Below are positions 22,118 through 30,407 of a stretch of DNA of 64,000 bases, in pieces. The stretch spans positions 1 to 64,000 of the forward strand of contig CANQDA010000001.1 of NCBI GenBank assembly GCA_947591155.1, written 5' to 3'. Within the stretch, counting starts at the first letter, position 1. Each line of letters starts with the position of its first letter. The position numbers and the translations under genes were made by a program. The stretch comes from an uncultured Lachnospiraceae bacterium (GTDB taxonomy: Bacteria; Bacillota; Clostridia; Lachnospirales; Lachnospiraceae). The notes beneath the pieces were generated by a model. The model saw only the letters and a program-made list of their open reading frames with translations. It ran no database searches and was not told where the DNA came from.

Positions 22118-23251
22118 TTATCCCTGAATCAGCGGAACATCGATCGAGGCAATGCTCCACGCACCGTTCTGATAAGTCATTGAAAACGTCGCCGAAGAAT
22201 CGCCGGACTTAGAGTCCCGCTTCGTCTCCTGCACCGGAGTTCCGTCCTCCTGCGTTTCCTCCGTGTCTGTCGTGACATCCTCTCGCAGCAGATAGTGGTA
22301 GCCGAGCTTCATCTCCACCGTGATCGCTCCGTCCTCGCCCTCCGCAAAGACCGGCGTGCCGTACTCCGGCGCGAATTTGGATACCGCGACGCTCTGGAAC
22401 GCCCGGTTTTCCTTGTGGAAAACGCCGCCCTGATTCTTCACAAATTTCTTTGCCTTCTTCGCGCAGGCGTCAAACAGACCGAGCTCTCCGGCATCCTCCT
22501 TCACCGCTCCCGCGTAGAGCTGCTTGAGCGCTGAGATGCCAAGCTCCATGCACTCGCTCTGCGCGGATTTCTTAAGGGCCATCTGCGCGCTGTAATCCTG
22601 ACTTCCCTCATTCGTATCGAGCGTCGTGTTCACCGACTCGAGAACCGGATGGCGGATGACAAGGCTTACCTTACCCGGAAGAAGACTCGGGATCCTGTAC
22701 CGATCCAGAGAGGAGGGCACACCGTCCCGGGTGATCCATGCCGCATCGACCGGCCGACTGTCCAGATAGAGCTCCGATCCCGCCGGCACCGTGATCTCCA
22801 GATCCTTCACCATGCAGTGCCCGGAAAGAACCTTCCACTGGTCAAACACTCCAAATGCCGCTTTCGCCTGCTTTTTCACGGTAAAGTTCTCCTCGGACTG
22901 CACCGCGTCCTCCGCGTTCCTGAACTCAGCATGGAAATCCACGTACTCATTGCCGTTGTTGTCCGTGCGCTTTTCCAGCTCCTGTGCCGTATAGCTCGCA
23001 CAAAGACCATACTGTTTCCCCTTCACAGCCTCCTCAAACTCGTCCTGCGTCATCTTATCCTCTTCCGACTGGTCGAGAAGGCCGTATGCCTTCGCATCGT
23101 TACCGTCGACCAGAAGCGACAGGTACTGATCCATGATATAGTCCGGCGCGCTGCGCTGGTACGTCCTCCAACCGATAGCCCCACAGGCCGCCGCCGCGAC
23201 GATCAGAAGAAATAGTGTCAATTTCAATAAAACTCTGGTAAATGCTTTCAT
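22118..23251 (-). CDS. membrane-anchored extracytoplasmic protein, NTF2-like fold suspected
   Basis: A 377-residue protein with a single N-terminal hydrophobic helix (LKLTLFLLIVAAAACGAIGW, about 6-27) and the rest outside. Residues 40-130 (DYIMDQYLSLLVDGNDAKAYGLL onward) look like an NTF2-like/MecA_N-type domain. The middle resembles the beta domain found in TcaA-like proteins (GSELYLDSRPVD). The C-terminus is again cystatin/NTF2-like. I do not recognise a named family. ATG 23251 is the start; a GTG 9 bp upstream overlaps the ribosome site. Fourth gene of the kinase operon. Confidence 0.65.
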   Translation of the reverse strand: MKAFTRVLLKLTLFLLIVAAAACGAIGWRTYQRSAPDYIMDQYLSLLVDGNDAKAYGLLDQSEEDKMTQDEFEEAVKGKQYGLCASYTAQELEKRTDNNGNEYVDFHAEFRNAEDAVQSEENFTVKKQAKAAFGVFDQWKVLSGHCMVKDLEITVPAGSELYLDSRPVDAAWITRDGVPSSLDRYRIPSLLPGKVSLVIRHPVLESVNTTLDTNEGSQDYSAQMALKKSAQSECMELGISALKQLYAGAVKEDAGELGLFDACAKKAKKFVKNQGGVFHKENRAFQSVAVSKFAPEYGTPVFAEGEDGAITVEMKLGYHYLLREDVTTDTEETQEDGTPVQETKRDSKSGDSSATFSMTYQNGAWSIASIDVPLIQG

Positions 23252-23265
23252 GTCCCGCACCTCCC

Positions 23266-24150
23266 TTAATATCCGCCGAGAGCGGCTTCATAATTCAGGA
23301 TGACATTGAGGTTCGCTTCCTCGTAGTCATTCAGGTAATAGAACATGTTCGCGTCAAATTCTTCCGGCGAGTAAGTCGGAACATACCAGGATTTCTGGCT
23401 GAAATAATCCCGCAGATCCTGTGACTCGAAGATCCGTCCGTTGAGGGCAAAGATCTCGTTGCGAATCAGGCGAAGCTGCCCGAGATCGTAATTGTAAAGC
23501 TCCTCCTCCCCGATGTAGCGGCTGCTGATGCCCCAGAGGATCACATCGTCAGGAGTCGAAGCCGATCCATCGTCCGCAGATCCTCCTTCGCTGCCGCCCG
23601 AATAGGAATAGCTCCCGTTCCCCGGATCCTGAATCTCGATCGGCTGTTCATAGGAACCGTCCCCGGAATAGGAACTGCCGTCGTCGTAGTATTCTCCCCC
23701 ATCGGAACCTTCGCTGTAATCCGCACCGGAACTTCCCGCGTCGGCAGAGCCGTCCCCAGTGTCCAGATTCTCCGCATTCTCATTCCCGGACTCTGTATTT
23801 TCATCCTCCGCCAAAGTCTCCTCCTCGGCGTCCGGTTTCTCGCTCTCCTTCTCCGTCTGCTGCGGCACCTCCGACTCCACACCTTTGATGACGTTTCCTG
23901 AGGCCGTCACCGTGAACGGATCGGTCTCAAAGGCACGGTCCGAACTCGTCTCCGGCGCCAGCGTCTCTGTCGTCTCTGACGCATCTGTCGAACTGTCCTG
24001 CTGCGTCTGGCGCTCCTCCGGCTTCATCAGTATCGACGCCAGATCCCGCGTCATGACAGCGTCCGCTGTGAAATAGGATGCGCCCGCTGCCAACAGACAG
24101 CCGACAATAAATCCGCTGTTCCGCTTCAGTATATTCTTCTTCTTTTTCAT
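23266..24150 (-). CDS. exported YARHG-domain protein
   Basis: A 294-residue protein with a Lys-rich N-terminus and a hydrophobic helix (about 12-32) acting as signal or anchor. A long acidic Ser/Thr/Glu/Gly-rich disordered spacer (about 45-205) follows. The C-terminal YARHG domain (about 225-285) has LRLIRNEIFALNGRIF, YFSQKSWYVP and a following helix, with the usual ARHG reduced to ALNG. YARHG domains are extracellular and thought to bind cell-wall material. Third gene of the kinase operon; its spacer composition matches that of the neighbouring surface protein. Confidence 0.8.
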   Translation of the reverse strand: MKKKKNILKRNSGFIVGCLLAAGASYFTADAVMTRDLASILMKPEERQTQQDSSTDASETTETLAPETSSDRAFETDPFTVTASGNVIKGVESEVPQQTEKESEKPDAEEETLAEDENTESGNENAENLDTGDGSADAGSSGADYSEGSDGGEYYDDGSSYSGDGSYEQPIEIQDPGNGSYSYSGGSEGGSADDGSASTPDDVILWGISSRYIGEEELYNYDLGQLRLIRNEIFALNGRIFESQDLRDYFSQKSWYVPTYSPEEFDANMFYYLNDYEEANLNVILNYEAALGGY

Positions 24151-24213
24151 TATTTATACTCACCCCTTCAGGGGGCATCATACCACAACTGTCGAAAAAA
24201 GTCTATGAAAACT

Positions 24214-26763
24214 CTATTTTTTCTTTCGCGCGCGGGTCATAGCGCACGCCGTAGCTGTGGCGGCAAACATGAACAGTCCCAGGATCAGGAGGACGGCGCC
24301 CTCTCTTTTCCTGCCTGATGAGAACCATCCTTCTTCGGCCGCCGAGGATGTCCCCAGCTCGGCGGCCCGCACGGTCTGATTCCGCATTTTCTCCGATCCA
24401 GACGTGTCGGTCGACCCTGTCTTTCCTTTTACCTGCTGCTGCAGCTTCTCTCGGGCGCTCGGCCTTGTCTTCCTGTATTCCGGTATCTGTCTTGTCTGTT
24501 GCGCAATGTAGACCGGCATTTCCTCCGTCCAGTATTCGTTTCCCGCCATATCGCACAGATAGACTTGAAGCGTCTGCCAGTCTTTCGAAGCCGTGAGCGG
24601 GATCTCAATCGTCTCATCCGAAAGCCCTCCCCCGCTCTTCTCCTGAAGAAGCTCGCTGTCGTGATAGATCCTGACCGTTTTCAACTCGATATTGTCGTAG
24701 GGCGTCAGGCGGGCGGTGAGACTCTCCGCTTTGTATATCTGCTGCTCGATCCCGGTCAGCGTGCATCCCGGCGCGGTCCAGTCCAGCGCGAAGACGACCT
24801 GCTTCTCCTGCATTCCCGTGTCGCTCTTGTTCCTCGCGGCATCCTTCGAGGAAAGCAGGAGCTCATAGATCCCCTCTTTTGAAAAATATTCCGCCGGAAT
24901 CGTGTACTGATACTGCTTCCAGGAATCTTTGCTCCCCTGCATTGTCACCTGATAATCTTCCCCGCGCTTCAGCTTCTTCAGGCTCCCGTCCCGCCTGCAG
25001 AAGATACTTGATTCTCCCACATAATCAATATTGGTCTCGTAGAAAATAACATCCTCTGCCTCCGACAGGAAATACTGTTTCAAATTTGTTCTGGTAGACG
25101 CGTCGAGATCATACACTGAGCCAAAACGGTTGATTGAGAATTCCATCTCCTTTTCGGATCTGTTCCCGGCGATGTCCTCCGCCTGCACATACAGCCGATA
25201 CACATCGTCGTACACTTTTTGCCGCGGAAAATTGAAATATTCCAGCGTGACGCCTTCCTGCGATTCCTCCCGGGTGTTTACAGCCGGAGTCTTCCCTGTG
25301 TTCACTCCCAGAAGAGTCGTCTGCATGGAGCCTTCCTTATAGTGCGCATCCTTCACGGAGACGCAAACCTTGACTTCACCAGAGTTGGCAGTCTGGTCGC
25401 CCACGCCTGCGATCGTCACTTCTGGGGGCATGCAGTCAATGCAGATGGGGCAGCTCTGGGCAAAAGCAAGATTTCCTACCTGATCCTCCGTCCGGACAAA
25501 CACGCGGAATGTGCCTTCCTCCCGCAGCGCGATCTGTTCGCCATTCCTGCAGGATGTCCAGGAAGCCGCCTCCGGACTTCCCTGCAATGTCCCGTCCGCG
25601 GTACATGAGAGTACGGCGTAAGCAGCCGACCTCAATCCGCTCTTTCCATCCGGCGGGATCGCAAACGTGATGTCTGCCTGCTGCGCGGCATATACGGTGC
25701 CGCCTTCCGCAATCCCTGACGCCGAGATCTCCGCCTGCGGCGCATCCCCGTCCACGTAATACGATTCTTTTCCGACTGCGGACTCTTTCACGGTTTTTCC
25801 GTCCGTATCTACCTTTTTCAGACTGAATATGAGCTGCCCGTCCTCTTTCAGATCATGTCTGGCCGCGCCCTCACTGTACCCCGCCGCTCCTGTCACGCGC
25901 ACATAAAGGCTCGTCTCGGAACGGACCCACAGGCGATCCTGCTCATCCCGGTACCATGCGCCCGGGTCTCCTTCAAGCTCATAGTGCTCTCCGCGCCGTA
26001 TCTCTGGCGGCACATATTCCGTCTGTGCGGGAATCTCTTCCTCCGGCAATTCCGTCTGATCGGGAACCTTCTCCTCCGGCAATTCCGTTTGATCGGGAAT
26101 CTTTTCCTCTGGCAATTCCGTCTCCGGCGATTCTGTCTCCGATTGTTCTCCTTCCGAAGTATCATCCCCGGATTCTGCACCGTCGTCTGTCTCGGACTCG
26201 GATTGCAGCTCACTTTCCGTTCCGCTTATGTCTCCTGTCCCCGATCCATCCCCGATTTCAGTCTCGCCTTCGCTCTCTGGCTCACTTTCGCTCTTCGACT
26301 CGCTCTCGCTCTCCGGCCCACTTTCGCTCTCTGACTCGCTTTCTGTCTCCAACTCACTCTCTGTCTCTGACTCACTCCCACTCTCCGACTCGCTCTTGTT
26401 CTCTATCTCGCTCTCTGTCTCTGACTCGCTCTCTGTCTCTGACTCGCTCTCGCTCTCCGACTCGCTTTCACTCTCCGACTCACCCTCGTCCTCCGGCCAG
26501 CTTTCACCTCCTTCCGGCATTTCGTCCGCGTCGTCCGCCCATTCGTATTCTTCTTCAAAAACAATCTCGCTCTCGGCATCGCTGCCCGCCGCAAAGGCTT
26601 GCTCCATTCGCGTATTTTCAATCAGGCCCGTCGCGCCGACTGTCAGAACGCACAGCACAAGGATCACACTGCAGACCAGATACTGCAGACCGCTTTTCTT
26701 TCTGCCACTGCGTTTTTTCACTGTGTCAGTTCTTCCGTTTTTATTCTTTCTTTTCTGTTTCAA
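24214..26763 (-). CDS. large surface protein with Ser-Glu repeats and Ig-like domains
   Basis: About 849 residues. Order: Lys/Arg-rich cytoplasmic tail, hydrophobic helix (about 27-48), an acidic spacer dominated by Ser-Glu dipeptides (about 85-200), three or four copies of an eleven-residue TELPEEKIPDQ unit (about 230-265), several beta-rich Ig-like domains (about 275-780), and a C-terminal membrane helix followed by RARKKK. There is no LPxTG sorting motif, so it should be held at both ends by membrane helices. The likely start is the TTG at 26763, with AAAGGGG upstream, 4 bp after the kinase stop; an ATG at 26856 would overlap the kinase gene. Possibly the sensor or ligand-binding partner of the kinase. 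Confidence 0.72.
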   Translation of the reverse strand: MKQKRKNKNGRTDTVKKRSGRKKSGLQYLVCSVILVLCVLTVGATGLIENTRMEQAFAAGSDAESEIVFEEEYEWADDADEMPEGGESWPEDEGESESESESESESESETESESETESEIENKSESESGSESETESELETESESESESGPESESESKSESEPESEGETEIGDGSGTGDISGTESELQSESETDDGAESGDDTSEGEQSETESPETELPEEKIPDQTELPEEKVPDQTELPEEEIPAQTEYVPPEIRRGEHYELEGDPGAWYRDEQDRLWVRSETSLYVRVTGAAGYSEGAARHDLKEDGQLIFSLKKVDTDGKTVKESAVGKESYYVDGDAPQAEISASGIAEGGTVYAAQQADITFAIPPDGKSGLRSAAYAVLSCTADGTLQGSPEAASWTSCRNGEQIALREEGTFRVFVRTEDQVGNLAFAQSCPICIDCMPPEVTIAGVGDQTANSGEVKVCVSVKDAHYKEGSMQTTLLGVNTGKTPAVNTREESQEGVTLEYFNFPRQKVYDDVYRLYVQAEDIAGNRSEKEMEFSINRFGSVYDLDASTRTNLKQYFLSEAEDVIFYETNIDYVGESSIFCRRDGSLKKLKRGEDYQVTMQGSKDSWKQYQYTIPAEYFSKEGIYELLLSSKDAARNKSDTGMQEKQVVFALDWTAPGCTLTGIEQQIYKAESLTARLTPYDNIELKTVRIYHDSELLQEKSGGGLSDETIEIPLTASKDWQTLQVYLCDMAGNEYWTEEMPVYIAQQTRQIPEYRKTRPSAREKLQQQVKGKTGSTDTSGSEKMRNQTVRAAELGTSSAAEEGWFSSGRKREGAVLLILGLFMFAATATACAMTRARKKK

Positions 26764-26767
26764 AGCT

Positions 26768-28459
26768 CTATCCCCTTTCCTTGCCGATTTCTCTCCCCAT
26801 CGCTTCGCGCGCCAGACCGCATTGCTCACCGCAGGCCTGAATGATTTCTCCCGCACCGCTGTTTTCCCTCACAAACACTTCGATGGACGCAAGCGTCTCC
26901 TGAAGCTGCTCCGGTTTTATCCCCTGCTTGTTCAGCTCATGCGTCCGCATAACCAGTACGGACAACAGTTCCTTCGCAATCTCACAGCGCACACCGATCG
27001 ACTCATCGCTCAGGTTCTCCAGTCCCCACAGTTCGGTCAAGTCTGCCCAGTATGTACCGAGATCCGTCTGCTGTCTGCCATCGGCGTCCCGTTTCCCCAA
27101 CGTCTCATAATAGCTGCCGATCCTTGCATGGATCCGCGCGGACGAAAGCCATTTCGGAGCGTTCCCTTTCGGCTCTGCGTCCGACGAATCGTCCTGCATA
27201 TCCTGCGACTCAATTGCCCTCCTGAACCATTTTGCCGCGGCACTTTTACCCCCTGCGCCTTCATAAAAATACCAGTATGCCAATCCGATGCGGTAAGCCA
27301 GTGCTCCGTATTCCGGCGACGACTGCGCAAGCAGATCATCCGCCGTCTCCGTCTGCCCCTGCGGCGCCGAAAAAACCAGCTTTTTCAGCGTCTCCTCCTC
27401 CGATTGGCTGAACAGATAGTCGGCATCGATACGGTCAAGCAACCGTTCGCACCACGCGGCGTCTTCCGGGCAGAGCGCAATGGCCTGCTCATAACAGGAG
27501 ACCGCCTGCTCGAAGCCCAGACCGTCCGCCTGCTCCAAAAGCGTGCGGTATTCCTTCCTCGTCTCCGCGGATTCCACCCCGCCGCGGCCCTTTCCTCCCA
27601 TATTCGCTGCGGCAAAGATCAGCGCGGACAGCAGAAACATAAGGGCCACGCAGCCCCTTCGCCGCCTGAACCGTGCGATACATCTCCTTTCCGCCCTGCG
27701 GACTGCCGCACAGAGCGCGCGCGTATCCGAAAAGCGTTTTTCCTTGTCCGTCTCCAGGCATCGCAAAAGCAGCGGCCCCAACGACCTTCTCCAACGTGTC
27801 CGATCCGTCTGCATCCTTGCCCGGCATGCGGGCAGTTTCGGAATCTCCCGGTACAGGCAGTAATAAAGCACAGCGCCGACTCCGTAGATGTCCGCCCTGC
27901 TGTCCGGGATCGCATCCGGATCGCTCTGCTCCGGCGCGGCAAATCCCGGCGTCCCGAAACACACGCCTTTTCCTCTCGTCGGAACTGCCCGGACGGCTGC
28001 TCCGAAATCGATCAGACCCAATCTTCCGTCCGGTCGCAGTATGATATTTGACGGCTTGATGTCAAGATGCAGGATCGCTGTCTTTCTCGTGTGCAGATAG
28101 AGAAGCACATCCGAGAGCTGACGCGCGATCGAGAAAAACATCGCCGGGGCCGGCTCCTCCTTCTCCAGCGCGGACAATGGCCTTCCGTTTATGTACTCCA
28201 TGATCAGCCAGAGCTCCCCCTGCTCCTCCAACACATCAAAAACCTGCGGAAGCGCCGGATGCCTCAGGTATTTCATCATGTCAAGCTCATGCCTGCGCTG
28301 TCTGATCGTATCCGCTTTCAGCCGCTTGGCCGCGCGCAGCTGCTCTGTCGGACTGTGGCGCACGAGATACACACTTCCGTCCCCGCCGGATCCGAGCAGC
28401 CTTATGATCTGATAATCGCGACCGATCCGGCGCCTGGCCGGATAGCTCTCCTCTGCCAG
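26768..28459 (-). CDS. membrane Ser/Thr protein kinase (Hanks type)
   Basis: First gene of a five-gene operon. Counting from the proposed start, the glycine loop is GSGGDGSV (23-30), Lys45, the catalytic loop HLDIKPSN (Asp133), DFG at 151-153 and APEQ near 176. One membrane helix (about 270-290) is followed by an outside domain of about 270 residues, mostly helical and TPR-like. It has no PASTA repeats, so it is not the usual PrkC/Stk1. The start is not secure: a CTG at 28459 has AAAGGAGG 7 bp upstream and begins just before the kinase fold. The only upstream ATGs (28642, 28621) lie in an inverted repeat and encode residues unlike a kinase. Confidence 0.85.
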   Translation of the reverse strand: MAEESYPARRRIGRDYQIIRLLGSGGDGSVYLVRHSPTEQLRAAKRLKADTIRQRRHELDMMKYLRHPALPQVFDVLEEQGELWLIMEYINGRPLSALEKEEPAPAMFFSIARQLSDVLLYLHTRKTAILHLDIKPSNIILRPDGRLGLIDFGAAVRAVPTRGKGVCFGTPGFAAPEQSDPDAIPDSRADIYGVGAVLYYCLYREIPKLPACRARMQTDRTRWRRSLGPLLLRCLETDKEKRFSDTRALCAAVRRAERRCIARFRRRRGCVALMFLLSALIFAAANMGGKGRGGVESAETRKEYRTLLEQADGLGFEQAVSCYEQAIALCPEDAAWCERLLDRIDADYLFSQSEEETLKKLVFSAPQGQTETADDLLAQSSPEYGALAYRIGLAYWYFYEGAGGKSAAAKWFRRAIESQDMQDDSSDAEPKGNAPKWLSSARIHARIGSYYETLGKRDADGRQQTDLGTYWADLTELWGLENLSDESIGVRCEIAKELLSVLVMRTHELNKQGIKPEQLQETLASIEVFVRENSGAGEIIQACGEQCGLAREAMGREIGKERG

Positions 28460-28610
28460 TTTCCTCCCTCCTTTCCCATTGTTTTGTCGTTTTCTGTCGA
28501 AAGCTGTGCCGCAAATATCGGCTTTATCGTTAGTAAAATTGAAATGTGGGCGAATCGCCCGGACGCGGAGCCTACCTTTCAGAAAGTCTTTGCTCTCGCG
28601 CAGATAAAAG

Positions 28611-28647
28611 ATGAGATGCATATTATTTAGATAGATATGCATCTCAT
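28611..28647. repeat. perfect 13-bp inverted repeat in kinase operon leader
   Basis: ATGAGATGCATAT at 28611-28623 and its exact complement at 28635-28647, separated by 11 bp. It begins about 10 bp downstream of the predicted transcription start of the kinase operon, so it would form a stem-loop at the 5' end of the mRNA or serve as an operator for a dimeric regulator. Confidence 0.85.
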
Positions 28648-28662
28648 ATAATATGTACTAGC

Positions 28663-28691
28663 ATTATCACTCATTGACGCAGAAATGTCAA
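28663..28691 (-). promoter_or_regulatory. promoter of the kinase operon
   Basis: On the minus strand, TTGACA (28686-28691), a 17-bp spacer and GATAAT (28663-28668). The leader to the proposed kinase start is about 200 nt and contains the perfect inverted repeat. Confidence 0.75.
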
Positions 28692-28729
28692 GTAGTTTTT
28701 GAAAAGAAATGATTATTTTCGGATGGATC

Positions 28730-29539
28730 CTATTCCATTTTCCCTCTCTGGAGAAAATATGCGTCGACACCGTCCGCAATTCCTTCCGCCATCAGCGTCT
28801 GCACATTAGGATCTGCCATGCGCAGATCGTCCGACTCATTCGTCATAAAGCCCATCTCCAGAATCATGACCGGCAATTTGCTCCAGTTGATCCCGGTCAT
28901 ATCATCATAGTACTGTACTCCCCGCGATTCGAATCCGGCTTTCTCACAGTACGCGTTCAGAACGCAGTCCGCGAGCGCGTAGGATTCCTCAGCCAAGCTG
29001 CCCACATACGGATTCTGCGGGGACGGCACCATCGCAAGCGCTCCGCTCACGCTTGCGTCATCCAGACCATTCGCGTGAATCCTCAGGAAGATATCCCCTC
29101 CCTGCTCATACGCCAGCTGTGCGCGTTCCACATTGCTGATCGCCGTGTCGTTATCCTCACGGGTCATAACCACTTCATACCCGCGTTCCTCAAGCTCATC
29201 GCGCAGAAGCAGCGAGATCGTGAGATCCAGCTCATATTCCGGCACCCCGGTGAAGCGCCCCTGCGTACCCGTGGCAGCCTTCGCCTTCATCTCAGAGGAT
29301 CCCGGCCCGAGCGGCTCCGTACCGCTCATGTCGACATTGCTTCCCTGATGTCCGGGATCGATCGCGACGACAAACTTTGGCTCTGTCTCTGATTCAGACT
29401 CTGCTCCCGTCCACGCTGCCGTATCCGTCTGCAATTCGGATTCTTCCTGAGCTTCAGATTCCTGTGCCATCGCCGGGACCGCCGCGCAGATCGCTGTCAA
29501 AAGCGCCGCCAAACAGAAACACGTTCTTTTCCCCGGCAT
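28730..29539 (-). CDS. exported N-acetylmuramoyl-L-alanine amidase (Amidase_3)
   Basis: A zinc amidase that cuts the bond between muramic acid and the stem peptide. It has a signal peptide (hydrophobic about 8-24, AMA-Q cleavage), a short Glu/Ser-rich linker, then the catalytic domain. Zinc ligands appear in AIDPGHQG, in the Glu of PEYELDL, and in RIHANG; the catalytic Glu is in ILEMGFMTN. Length 269 residues with no wall-binding repeats. Its ATG directly follows the stop of the HD-domain gene, so the two are cotranscribed. Confidence 0.92.
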   Translation of the reverse strand: MPGKRTCFCLAALLTAICAAVPAMAQESEAQEESELQTDTAAWTGAESESETEPKFVVAIDPGHQGSNVDMSGTEPLGPGSSEMKAKAATGTQGRFTGVPEYELDLTISLLLRDELEERGYEVVMTREDNDTAISNVERAQLAYEQGGDIFLRIHANGLDDASVSGALAMVPSPQNPYVGSLAEESYALADCVLNAYCEKAGFESRGVQYYDDMTGINWSKLPVMILEMGFMTNESDDLRMADPNVQTLMAEGIADGVDAYFLQRGKME

Positions 29540-30124
29540 TCAGTGCACCTCCATCTCCTTCGCGACCGACTCCTCGCAGGAGCGCATCGCCAGGATCGTT
29601 TTCTCCATCAGTTCTTCCAACGTCCACCCTAGCCGCTCCGCTCCCTCGCGAATCACGTCCCTCGAACAACCCGCAGCAAAGCGCTTGTCCTTAAACTTCT
29701 TCTTCAGGCTCGAAACCTCCATGTCCATCACGCTCTTCGACGGACGCATTTTCGCCGCCGCCCCGATCAATCCGGTCAGCTCGTCGGTCGCGAATAGTAC
29801 CTTCTCCATCTCATGCGTCGGTTCGACATCGCAGCAGATCCCGTATCCATGGCTGCATACCGAGTGAATCATATCCTCGCCCACTCCGCCGTCCCGCAAA
29901 AGCTCCGGCGCCCTGAGGCAGTGTTCTTCCGGGTAAAGCTCAAAGTCGATATCGTGCAGCAGCCCTACAGTCGCCCAGTAATCGGCCTCGTCTCCATAGC
30001 CGAATTCCTGCGCGAACCAGCGCATCACGCCCTCCACCGTCAGCGCATGTTGAATGTGGAACGGCTCCTTGTTGTATTTCTGCAGAAGCGCAAGCGCCTC
30101 CGCCCTGGGAACTGTGCTCTTCAT
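29540..30124 (-). CDS. HD-domain hydrolase
   Basis: A 194-residue metal-dependent phosphohydrolase of the HD superfamily. The ligands are HALTVE, LLHDIDF, SHGYG and ATDELTG (His, His-Asp, His, Asp). The substrate is unknown; relatives act on nucleotides. The ribosome site is AAAGGAGAG. It is translationally coupled to the amidase gene that follows. Confidence 0.85.
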   Translation of the reverse strand: MKSTVPRAEALALLQKYNKEPFHIQHALTVEGVMRWFAQEFGYGDEADYWATVGLLHDIDFELYPEEHCLRAPELLRDGGVGEDMIHSVCSHGYGICCDVEPTHEMEKVLFATDELTGLIGAAAKMRPSKSVMDMEVSSLKKKFKDKRFAAGCSRDVIREGAERLGWTLEELMEKTILAMRSCEESVAKEMEVH

Positions 30125-30270
30125 TGTATCGCTCTCCTTTTTGTGTATTAACGCTCAGTTACATAATAAAAATTATAATACTGCCCCGTATACCGCCGTT
30201 TGACTATGTCAATCTTCTTTCAGACACATTGTCATTATATATGATTGTTTCTTAAAATACAAGAAGCTAA
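30125..30270. other. AT-rich intergenic region ahead of HD gene
   Basis: Contains the HD-gene leader with a TATAAT-like element near 30172 but no convincing -35. No gene is seen. Confidence 0.4.
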
Positions 30271-30299
30271 TAAAAAGAGGCTCCCGCCCGACCGGAAGC
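30271..30299 (-). terminator. intrinsic terminator of amt-PII gene
   Basis: On the minus strand GCTTCCG and CGGGAGC form a 7-bp stem (one wobble) followed by CTCTTTTTATT. It lies about 110 bp past the stop codon. Confidence 0.65.
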
Positions 30300-30407
30300 T
30301 CCTGCCGGAACGAAAGCCCCATATTATGGTGGTTCATGCATATCTGACTTTCCATGGACCGCAGCCCGACAAAATCAAAGTATGCTTCGTCGTCTTTCGG
30401 TACTCCT

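Noticed and set aside
26228..28051. Open frame of 607 codons opposite the Ser-Glu protein and kinase
   Set aside because: Ser-Leu-rich mirror of the Ser-Glu repeats; no independent support.
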